Shown here one piece after another: positions 57,375-64,000 of a stretch of 64,000 bases of DNA. A program made the translations under genes and the position numbers. The stretch covers positions 1 to 64,000 of the forward strand of contig QGVH01000015.1 in the NCBI GenBank assembly GCA_003242735.1, in the 5' to 3' direction. Position 1 is the first letter of the stretch. Each line of letters starts with the position of its first letter. This DNA comes from a bacterium (GTDB lineage: Bacteria > Gemmatimonadota > Gemmatimonadetes > Longimicrobiales > RSA9). The notes below the pieces were generated by a model that saw only the letters and a program-made list of their open reading frames with translations, had not been told where the DNA came from and ran no database searches.

Positions 57375-58298
57375 GTGGACGCGTATCACGTTCCGGTCAT
57401 GGTGGCGGAGGTCCTGGCGTACCTCCGGCCGGAGCGTGGGGGGCTCTATTTCGACGGGACGGTCGGGGGCGGGGGGCACAGCGAGGCGATCCTGGAGGCG
57501 AGCGAAGCGGCCCGGGTGATCGGCGTGGACCGCGACCCGGAGGCTCTGCGGGTGGCGGCGGCGCGGTTGGCGCGCTTCGGCGACCGGGTGCGGCTCGAGC
57601 GGGGTCGGTTCTCGGCGGCAGCCGCCGGAGTGGAGGAGCCGCTGGCCGGCGCGCTGCTGGACCTCGGGATCTCCTCGCGGCAGGTGGACGAGCCCGCGCG
57701 AGGATTCTCGTTCCGCCCGGGTGTGCCGCTGGACATGCGCATGGCGGGTGAAGCCGGGGTGGGGGAGCGCACGGCGGCGGAGCTGCTGAACGAGGCCTCG
57801 GAGGCGGAGCTGGCGGAGGTGTTCTGGCGTTACGGCGAGGAGCGGCGTGCGCGGCGGCTGGCGGCGGAGGTGGTGAAGCGGCGTCGGGAGAAGCCGTTCA
57901 GGACGAGCGACGACTTGCTGGAGGTCCTGGAGCGAGTCTTCGGCGCACGTCTCGGTGTGAAGGACAAGGCGAGGATCTTCCAGGCGCTGCGGATCGCGGT
58001 GAACGAGGAGCTGCAGGAGCTCGAGCGGGCGTTGCCCATCCTGCGGGACAAGTTGGCGCCGGGGGGCGTGCTCGTGGTGCTGTCCTACCACTCGCTGGAG
58101 GACCGGCGGGTGAAGGAGGCCTTCAGGGAGTGGAGCCGCGGGTGCATCTGCCCGCCGGAACTGCCGGTCTGTCAGTGTCGGGGGAGGCCGTTGGGTGAGA
58201 CGTTGACGCGGAAGCCCGTGTTTGCGTCGCCGTCGGAGGTGGCGGCGAACCCACGTGCGCGGAGCGCCCGCCTGCGGGCGTGGCGCAAGGCGGCCTGA
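57375..58298 (+). CDS. rsmH: 16S rRNA (cytosine1402-N4)-methyltransferase
   Basis: 307 residues from GTG 57375. Family features are HVPVMVAEVLAYL at the start, the SAM site GTVGGGGHSEAIL, DRDPEAL, LLDLGISSRQVDEPARGFSF, PLDMRM and VVLSYHSLEDRRVK. It methylates C1402 in the ribosomal P site. Its position second in the dcw cluster is almost universal. The stop overlaps the ftsL start (TGATG). Confidence 0.96.
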   Translation: MDAYHVPVMVAEVLAYLRPERGGLYFDGTVGGGGHSEAILEASEAARVIGVDRDPEALRVAAARLARFGDRVRLERGRFSAAAAGVEEPLAGALLDLGISSRQVDEPARGFSFRPGVPLDMRMAGEAGVGERTAAELLNEASEAELAEVFWRYGEERRARRLAAEVVKRRREKPFRTSDDLLEVLERVFGARLGVKDKARIFQALRIAVNEELQELERALPILRDKLAPGGVLVVLSYHSLEDRRVKEAFREWSRGCICPPELPVCQCRGRPLGETLTRKPVFASPSEVAANPRARSARLRAWRKAA

Positions 58299-58606
58299 TG
58301 CGGGGCCCCTCTGGGATCCTGACCGCGGCGTTGGCGTTCGCCGCCCTCCTAGCGTCCTTGAGTCTGGTGGTGTGGCGGCAGAGCCGGGCGCTGCAGGTGT
58401 TGCGTGCGCTCGAAGCGGTGCGGAGCGAGCGTGCGGTTCTCGAAGCGGAGCGCGTGGACCTGGTGCGGCGGAAGCAGATGCTGGAGAGCCGTAGCCGGGT
58501 GGTGCGGGTCGCGGGCGAGCGTCTGGGCATGCGGGTCCCGCACGGAACGGAGATCGTGATCCTGTCGCTCGAGGACGGGAGCGAGCAGGTCGGGGGTAGG
58601 CCGTGA
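58298..58606 (+). CDS. ftsL: FtsL-like cell division protein
   Basis: 102 residues. A short N-terminus, one membrane helix (about 6-27, ILTAALAFAALLASLSLVVW) and a periplasmic leucine-zipper-like coiled coil (about 30-70) ending in AGERLGMRVPHGTEIVIL match FtsL topology. FtsL pairs with FtsB and activates FtsW/FtsI at the septum. Sequence identity in this family is low, so the call rests on topology and on its place between rsmH and ftsI. It overlaps both. Confidence 0.85.
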   Translation: MRGPSGILTAALAFAALLASLSLVVWRQSRALQVLRALEAVRSERAVLEAERVDLVRRKQMLESRSRVVRVAGERLGMRVPHGTEIVILSLEDGSEQVGGRP

Positions 58607-60612
58607 AGCGACCGGTCCACAAGCACGTCCTGCGGCGGCGTCTGCTGTTGGGCGGGCTGATGGTCTGGGCGGCGATGCTGCTCGTGCGCGCCTTCCAGGT
58701 CCAGATCCTGGAGGGCGAGCGGTGGTCGGAGCGTGCCGCGGAACAACAACGTCAACGGGTGGTCCTGCCGGCGCCGCGTGGCACGATCTACGACCGCGAC
58801 GGTGTGCCGCTGGCGGCGAGCCACGAGGCCTACCGTGTGGCGATCGCCCCGCGGGAGATCAAGGACCGGGAAGAGACCGCGAAGCGGTTGAGGGCGGTGC
58901 TGGGGCTTTCGGCCCAGGCGGCGGCTCGGGCGGTGCAGCCCGGGCGGCGCTGGGTCGTGCTACCGGGCCGTTACGATGCGGGAGTGAAGGAGCAGCTCGA
59001 GGGGGTGCGGGGCGTGTACTTCGAGCGGGTCCTGGAGCGCTTCTACCCGCACGGGCCGCTGGCCCTCGAGTTGCTGGGGCGCGTGTCTGCGGATCAGCGT
59101 GCACTGAGTGGCATCGAGCTAGCGTTCGATTCGCTGTTGAGCGGTCGGCCGGGGTCGGCGGTGGTGCGGCGGGATGCGCGCGGCGAACCGATCCCGGGGG
59201 CGCTGGTGTCGGTGGAGCAGCCGGTGCCCGGGCACGACATCTATCTGACGATCGATTACGACCTCCAGGAGATCGCGGACGAGGCCCTGCGACATGCCCT
59301 GGAGGAGACCGGCGCCACGGGAGGGGACATTGTCATCGCCGACCCGCGCACGGGCGAGATCCTGGCGGCGGTGAGCCGGCGTGACGGCGCTGCGCGGCCG
59401 TGGACGGCGGTCACCGAGCCGTACGAGCCCGGGTCGACGCTGAAGCCGTTCATCGTGGCGGCGCTGCTGGAGGAACGGCGCGCGACGTTCGACGACAGCG
59501 TGTACGCTGAGCAGGGGCGCTACGTGGACGGAGGCCGGACCATTTCGGACGTCCATGCGTATGGCTGGTTGACGCTGCGCGAAGCGCTGCGGCACTCGTC
59601 GAACATCGCGCTCGTGAAGATGGCCAAGCGGCTGGATCCGGAGACACAGTACGCCTATCTGCGCGACTTCGGCTTCGGCTCGCCGACGGGCGTGCCGTAC
59701 CCGTCCGAGGCGGCAGGCGTGTTGCGACGCCCGGCGCAGTGGTCTGGATACTCGCAGGCGAGCCTGGCCATGGGCTACGAGATCTCGGTCACGCCCCTCC
59801 AGATGGTGATGGCGTACGCCGCGCTGGCGAACGGCGGCGTGCTGATGGAGCCGCGGCTCGTGCGCGAGGTGCGCTCCTGGGACGGCCGGGTGCGCGTGGC
59901 GTTCGGGCCGCGCGTCGTGCGGCGAGTGGTGAGTCCGGAGGTCGCACGCTCGGTGGCGGCCGCGCTGGCCGAAGTCGTCGAGGAGGGGACGGGGCGGCGC
60001 GCGTCGCTGGAGACCTTCGCGGTGGCCGGCAAGACGGGAACGGCGCGGCGCGTGGCGGCCGGGCGCTACGAGAGGGGCGCGTACACGGCGTCGTTCGCGG
60101 GGTTCTTCCCGGCGGAGGATCCACAGCTCGTGTTCCTGGTGAAGCTGGACCGGCCGCGCGGCGAGTACTACGGCGGGCTGGCCGCCGCGCCGGTGACCCG
60201 TGCGACGTTGGCTGCTGCACTGGCGGCGCGGAACACGCCGCTGGATCGGCGTGCGGTGGTGCGGACGGCGCAGGGGAGCGGCGGCGTGCGGCAGCAGCAG
60301 GCGGCGGGCGGCGCGCCGGTGCGGTTCGCCGCACTCGGCGCCGACGATGGGGCGCAGCCCGCGCCGGGCCCGTTCATCTTCGTGCTGGACGGCGCGCCGC
60401 CCGCGCACGAGGAGTCGCCGTCGATGGCGCCGAGGCGGGTGCCGCAGGTGAAGGGCCTACCGGTCCGGGATGCGGTGCGGCGGCTCCACGCCCAGGGGTT
60501 CCGTGTCGAGGTCGAAGGCACCGGCCCGGTGAAAGGAACGGTCCCGACGGCGGGCACGGCGTTGCGTCCGGGCGAGACGGTCCGGGTGTTGGGCCAGGGA
60601 GTCCAGCGGTGA
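58603..60612 (+). CDS. ftsI: Septal peptidoglycan transpeptidase FtsI (PBP3) with PASTA domain
   Basis: 669 residues. A membrane anchor (about 11-31), a pedestal domain (RGTIYDRDGVPLAASHEAYR) and the transpeptidase domain with STLK (Ser278), SSN (332-334) and KTGT (477-480). A linker (about 545-610) leads to one PASTA repeat (about 612-669; VPQVKGLPVRDAVRRLHAQG). It cross-links septal peptidoglycan. A C-terminal PASTA is better known from Gram-positive PBPs. Start overlaps ftsL; stop overlaps murE (GTGA). Confidence 0.95.
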   Translation: MKRPVHKHVLRRRLLLGGLMVWAAMLLVRAFQVQILEGERWSERAAEQQRQRVVLPAPRGTIYDRDGVPLAASHEAYRVAIAPREIKDREETAKRLRAVLGLSAQAAARAVQPGRRWVVLPGRYDAGVKEQLEGVRGVYFERVLERFYPHGPLALELLGRVSADQRALSGIELAFDSLLSGRPGSAVVRRDARGEPIPGALVSVEQPVPGHDIYLTIDYDLQEIADEALRHALEETGATGGDIVIADPRTGEILAAVSRRDGAARPWTAVTEPYEPGSTLKPFIVAALLEERRATFDDSVYAEQGRYVDGGRTISDVHAYGWLTLREALRHSSNIALVKMAKRLDPETQYAYLRDFGFGSPTGVPYPSEAAGVLRRPAQWSGYSQASLAMGYEISVTPLQMVMAYAALANGGVLMEPRLVREVRSWDGRVRVAFGPRVVRRVVSPEVARSVAAALAEVVEEGTGRRASLETFAVAGKTGTARRVAAGRYERGAYTASFAGFFPAEDPQLVFLVKLDRPRGEYYGGLAAAPVTRATLAAALAARNTPLDRRAVVRTAQGSGGVRQQQAAGGAPVRFAALGADDGAQPAPGPFIFVLDGAPPAHEESPSMAPRRVPQVKGLPVRDAVRRLHAQGFRVEVEGTGPVKGTVPTAGTALRPGETVRVLGQGVQR

Positions 60613-62117
60613 GGGGTGGGGCGGACGGCGCGTCTGCGACCACGCGGGCGTTCCGGCTCCAGGAGGTCGTCTCACGGCTTCGGGCCGAGGGGCTGGTGGT
60701 CTCGGCGTCGGGTGCGGACGTGGAGTTGACCGGGATCGCGGACGACAGCCGGCGCGTGCGGCCGGGAGACTTGTTCTGCGCGTGGGTCGGCACGGCCGCG
60801 GACGCGCACGCCTTCCTCCCCGCCGCACGTGCGGCGGGTGCGGCGGCGGCGCTGGTGGAGCGCCCTGTGCCGGAGGCGGACGTGCCGCAGGTGGTGGTGC
60901 GCGATGGCCGGCGGGCGGCCGCCCTCGCGGCGATGGCGGCGTTCGGGGATCCGGCGGCGTCGCTCCTGCTCGTGGGCGTCACCGGCACCAACGGCAAGAC
61001 GACCACGGTGTGGCTGCTCCGTCACCTCCTCGCGGCCGGGCGCCCGGCCGCATCGCTGGGCACGCTGGGCGTCGTCGGCCCGGACGGCGAGCCGGTGCCC
61101 GGGACGGAGTCTCTGACCACGCCGGGCCCGGTCGAGCTGGCGCGCACGCTGAGGGAGTTGGTGGATCGCGGCGTGCGGGCGGTAGCGATGGAGATCTCGT
61201 CGCACGCGCTCGACCAGGGGCGCGTGAGCGGCCTGCGGCTGGATGCGGCGGTGTTCACGAACCTGTCCCGTGACCACCTCGACTACCACCGCACGGTCGA
61301 GGCCTACCGGGAAGCGAAGCTTTCGTTGACCAAGCTGCTGCGCCCCGGGGGCGTCGTCGTCTACAACGCCGAGGACCCGGCGTGGGCGCCGCTCGCGGAG
61401 GTCGAGCAGAGGACGCTGACCTACGCCATGGATGCGCCGGCCGACCTGCGCGCCCGCGATCTGGAGCTGGGGGCGGGCGGGGCGCGCTTCACGCTGGAGA
61501 CGGCGAACGGCAGCGTCGCCGTCGAGCTGCCGCTGCTCGGCGCCTTCAACGTGCAGAACGCGCTGGCCGCAGCGGGGGCCGTGCACGCGTTGGGGATGCC
61601 GCTCGCGGACGTGGCCGAGCGCCTGCGCACGGTGCCCCAGGTGCCGGGTCGGCTCGAGCGCATCGCGGAGACGCCGTGCCCCGTGCTGCGTGACTACGCA
61701 CACACGCCGGACGCGCTGGAGCGCGTGCTCACCGCGCTCAGGCCGCTGGTGCGCGGCCGGTTGATCCTGGTGTTCGGCGCGGGCGGCGACCGGGACCGCG
61801 GCAAGCGGCCGCTCATGGGAGCGGTCGCCACGCGCTGGGCGGATGTGACGATCGTGACATCGGACAACCCGCGCACGGAGGATCCGGACGCGATCATCGA
61901 TGACATCGCGCAGGGCATGACCGGGAGCTACGTGCGCGAGGTGGACCGCCGGCGTGCGATCGCGCTGGCGCTGACGGAAGCCAAGGCGGACGACGTGGTC
62001 CTTCTGGCCGGCAAAGGACACGAGACGTACCAGATCGTCGGGACGGAGCGGCGTCCGTTCGACGAGCGCGAGATCGTGCGTGAACTGGTCGCGAGCGGAG
62101 GCGGGGTGACGGCGTGA
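60609..62117 (+). CDS. murE: UDP-MurNAc-tripeptide synthetase, meso-DAP-type
   Basis: 502 residues from GTG 60609. ATP loop GTNGKTT (from Gly126), SSHALDQGRVSG, TNLSRDHLDYH, DYAHTPDALE, VFGAGGDRDRGKRP and DNPRTEDP (Asp419-Arg422). DNPR is the feature that selects meso-diaminopimelate. It adds the third residue to the peptidoglycan stem peptide in the cytosol. The N-terminus has a non-conserved stretch of about 12 residues. It overlaps murF by four bases. Confidence 0.96.
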   Translation: MRGGADGASATTRAFRLQEVVSRLRAEGLVVSASGADVELTGIADDSRRVRPGDLFCAWVGTAADAHAFLPAARAAGAAAALVERPVPEADVPQVVVRDGRRAAALAAMAAFGDPAASLLLVGVTGTNGKTTTVWLLRHLLAAGRPAASLGTLGVVGPDGEPVPGTESLTTPGPVELARTLRELVDRGVRAVAMEISSHALDQGRVSGLRLDAAVFTNLSRDHLDYHRTVEAYREAKLSLTKLLRPGGVVVYNAEDPAWAPLAEVEQRTLTYAMDAPADLRARDLELGAGGARFTLETANGSVAVELPLLGAFNVQNALAAAGAVHALGMPLADVAERLRTVPQVPGRLERIAETPCPVLRDYAHTPDALERVLTALRPLVRGRLILVFGAGGDRDRGKRPLMGAVATRWADVTIVTSDNPRTEDPDAIIDDIAQGMTGSYVREVDRRRAIALALTEAKADDVVLLAGKGHETYQIVGTERRPFDEREIVRELVASGGGVTA

Positions 62118-63568
62118 AGGGCGGCTGGACCGATGCAGCGGTGCGCGAGGCGCTGGGGCTGCCTCGCGGAGACGTGCGGGACGTCGCGTACACCGGCGTG
62201 AGCACGGACACGCGCCAGCTCGGCGAGGGTGCGCTGTTCGTGGCGTTGCGCGGCGAACGCTTCGACGCACACGCCTTCCTCGGCGAGGCGGCGGCGCGCG
62301 GCGCCCGGGGCGCGGTGGTGGAGCGGCGGCCGGCGGACGCGCCGGACTCGCTGATCTACTACGTGGTGCCGGACACGCTCGTGGCGCTGGGGCAGCTCGC
62401 GCGGGCGCGGCGGCGCTCGTTGGCCGCCCGCGTGTGCGCGGTGACCGGCACGAACGGGAAGACGACGACCAAGGAGATGACGCGTGCGGCGCTCGGTGCG
62501 CGCTACCGCGTGCACGCGACGACGGCGAACCTGAACAACCTCGTCGGCACGCCGCTCACGCTGCTGGCGGCGCCGGAGGACGTGGAGGCGATCGTCGTCG
62601 AGGTCGGCACGAACGCGCCGGGCGAGATCGCGCGGCTGGCGGCGATCGTGGAGCCGGACGCGGCGATCATCACCAGTGTAGCGGAGGGTCACCTCGAGGG
62701 ACTGGGCGACCTGGAGGGTGTGCTCGTGGAGAAGACGGCGCTGCTCGCGGCGCTGTGCCCCGGCGGCGTGGCGCTGGTGGCGGACGAGCCGCCGGAGCTG
62801 GCGGCGCGCGCCCGCAGCATGGCCGCCCGCGTGCGCGTGGCGGGGTGGACCGACGCCGCAGACGCGGACCTGCGCGCGGAAGACATCCGCATCGACGAGG
62901 AAGGCCGCGTGCGGTTCCGCTGGGCGGGCCACGACGTGCGGCTGAACTTCCGCGGGCGACCGAACGCGCGCAACGCGCTGCTCGCGCTGGGCGTCGCACA
63001 AGAGTGGGGAGTGGACCCGGCAGCCGCGGTGCGGGCGCTGGAGTCGCTCGAGCCGCCGAGCCTGCGCGCGGAGCTGGTCCGCTACGGGGACCTGCTGGTG
63101 ATCGCCGACTGCTACAACGCGAATCCGGCCAGCGTGGAGGCGGCGCTGGAGCTGTTGGAGTCGATGCCGCGGCGCGGCGGTCGCGTCGCGGTGTTGGGCA
63201 CCATGCGCGAGCTGGGGAGCGCGACCGAGCGGCTCCACCGGCGGGTCGCGGAGCGGGCCGCGGCGGCGGACCTGGATCTCGTGGTGGCCACCGGCGCGTT
63301 CGTGCCGGCCTTCGAGCACCTGGCCGGACGCATGGGCGGGCGGTTGATCCGGGAGGAGGACCCGCTGGCTGCGTACGATGTGCTCGAGCCGCGGCTGCGC
63401 GGCGACGAGGTGGTGCTCCTCAAGGCGTCCCGCGGCGTGGCGCTGGAGCGGCTGCTGCCGCGGCTCGAGGCGCGCTTCGGGGGCGCGGCGGCGGATGCGG
63501 GCGCTGCGTCCACCCGCGCCGCCGCAGGCGTGGATGGAACCGTGGACACCGGCGCTGGCAGGGAGTGA
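62114..63568 (+). CDS. murF: UDP-MurNAc-tripeptide:D-Ala-D-Ala ligase
   Basis: 484 residues from GTG 62114. Signatures are GVSTDTRQLGEGALFVAL near the start, ATP loop GTNGKTTTKEM (from Gly112), LNNLVGTPLTLL, EVGTNAPGEIARL, NARNALLALGVA, DCYNANPASVEAAL and AVLGTMRELG. It adds D-Ala-D-Ala to finish the stem pentapeptide. The C-terminal 35 residues are an Ala/Gly-rich tail. mraY starts three bases after the stop. Confidence 0.96.
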   Translation: MKGGWTDAAVREALGLPRGDVRDVAYTGVSTDTRQLGEGALFVALRGERFDAHAFLGEAAARGARGAVVERRPADAPDSLIYYVVPDTLVALGQLARARRRSLAARVCAVTGTNGKTTTKEMTRAALGARYRVHATTANLNNLVGTPLTLLAAPEDVEAIVVEVGTNAPGEIARLAAIVEPDAAIITSVAEGHLEGLGDLEGVLVEKTALLAALCPGGVALVADEPPELAARARSMAARVRVAGWTDAADADLRAEDIRIDEEGRVRFRWAGHDVRLNFRGRPNARNALLALGVAQEWGVDPAAAVRALESLEPPSLRAELVRYGDLLVIADCYNANPASVEAALELLESMPRRGGRVAVLGTMRELGSATERLHRRVAERAAAADLDLVVATGAFVPAFEHLAGRMGGRLIREEDPLAAYDVLEPRLRGDEVVLLKASRGVALERLLPRLEARFGGAAADAGAASTRAAAGVDGTVDTGAGRE

Positions 63569-63571
63569 AGG

Positions 63572-64000
63572 GTGCTGTACCATCTGCTCGCGCCGCTGGC
63601 GGATGAGCACATCGCGTTCAACCTCTTCCGTTACATCACCTTCCGCGCGGCGGGCGCGATGGTGACGGCGCTGATCCTGTCGTTCCTGCTGGGGCCGGCG
63701 ATCATTCGCTGGTTGCGCGCCCTCCGGTTCGGACAGGTGATCCGGACGGACGGACCGGAGCGTCACCTGGGCAAGGCCGGCACGCCCACGATGGGCGGGG
63801 TGCTGATCCTGATCGCAACGTCGGTCTCGACGCTGCTGTGGGCCGAGCTGACGAACCGATACGTGTTGATCGCGCTGATCGTCCTGCTGTGGATGGGTGC
63901 GCTCGGCTTCTTGGACGACTATCTCAAGGTGGTGCGGCGGAGGACGGAGGGCCTGGTCGGCCGCTATAAGCTGATCGGCCAGGGCGTGCTGGGGCTGTTG
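63572..64000 (+). CDS. mraY: Phospho-MurNAc-pentapeptide translocase, 5' part, cut by window end
   Basis: The first 143 codons are present, from GTG 63572. Amphipathic LFRYITFRAAGAMVTALILS opens the first membrane segments; GPERHLGKAGTPTMGG is the first conserved cytoplasmic loop; catalytic GFLDDYLK (Asp115-Asp116) and GRYKLIGQ follow. The enzyme transfers phospho-MurNAc-pentapeptide to undecaprenyl phosphate to make lipid I. The order murE-murF-mraY is standard. Confidence 0.95.
   Translation, partial: MLYHLLAPLADEHIAFNLFRYITFRAAGAMVTALILSFLLGPAIIRWLRALRFGQVIRTDGPERHLGKAGTPTMGGVLILIATSVSTLLWAELTNRYVLIALIVLLWMGALGFLDDYLKVVRRRTEGLVGRYKLIGQGVLGLL

Overview
This 64 kb window comes from a very GC-rich bacterium with an outer membrane. 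Supporting signs are an ExbB/ExbD/TonB system, an RND-style adaptor, LspA, and a division and cell-wall (dcw) cluster whose MurE carries the DNPR signature of meso-diaminopimelate ligases. The mix of genes (type 2-like IleS, folP next to a diadenylate cyclase, DUF4388/TPR proteins, FtsI with a PASTA domain) suggests Gemmatimonadota or a close relative. That placement is an inference; no rRNA is present to settle it.

Layout. 1-2906: end of a MacB-type export operon (ATPase tail, adaptor, permease). 2916-6662: rpsU, a glycerophosphodiester phosphodiesterase, and small or low-complexity proteins including a BON-domain protein. 6749-12541: tilS-hpt-ftsH-folP-cdaA, tightly packed. 12516-14954: promoter, exbB-exbD-exbD-tonB, then two strong hairpins. 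14959-22512: yggS, divIVA, purine nucleoside phosphorylase, ileS, a DksA-like zinc-finger gene, lspA, rluD. 22532-40348: one promoter followed by 17 co-directional, mostly overlapping genes that join a full chemosensory set (CheW, CheY, CheA, CheC, CheR, CheD, CheB, double CheW) to an MglA-type GTPase, three roadblock-domain proteins, three TPR/DUF4388 scaffold proteins and a protein with two DnaA-like AAA+ modules. 40395-47196, minus strand: ppsA, a broken pfkB, a beta-phosphoglucomutase/trehalose-phosphatase fusion and a GH65 phosphorylase. 47514-53496: CopB-type ATPase, a small membrane protein, tRNA-Val, glgB (minus) and a GGDEF protein. 53708-56607: HU and a secreted TPR protein. 56799-64000: mraZ-rsmH-ftsL-ftsI-murE-murF-mraY, cut by the window end.

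The most interesting object is the 22.6-40.3 kb operon. Its MglA-like GTPase keeps the residues that matter in Myxococcus MglA at the same positions (R53, T78, Q82), and it lies directly after roadblock proteins, the fold of MglB GAPs. Next comes a 592-residue protein with a near-canonical DnaA AAA+ module plus a second, degenerate one and no DnaA DNA-binding domain. Two paralogous DUF4388-TPR proteins bracket the block. No receptor, flagellar or pilus gene is present here. I read it as a chemosensory array whose output is a polarity or surface-motility GTPase, with the tandem DnaA-like ATPase as an undescribed component.

Promoters recur with a shared form, TTGMCN-17/18-TANNTT (rarer variants noted), upstream of the 3764 gene, exbB, yggS, cheW, the 49811 gene, hup, the 54865 gene and mraZ. 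They show that several apparent long N-termini are not translated. The mraZ leader carries a textbook MraZ box of three TGGGN repeats.
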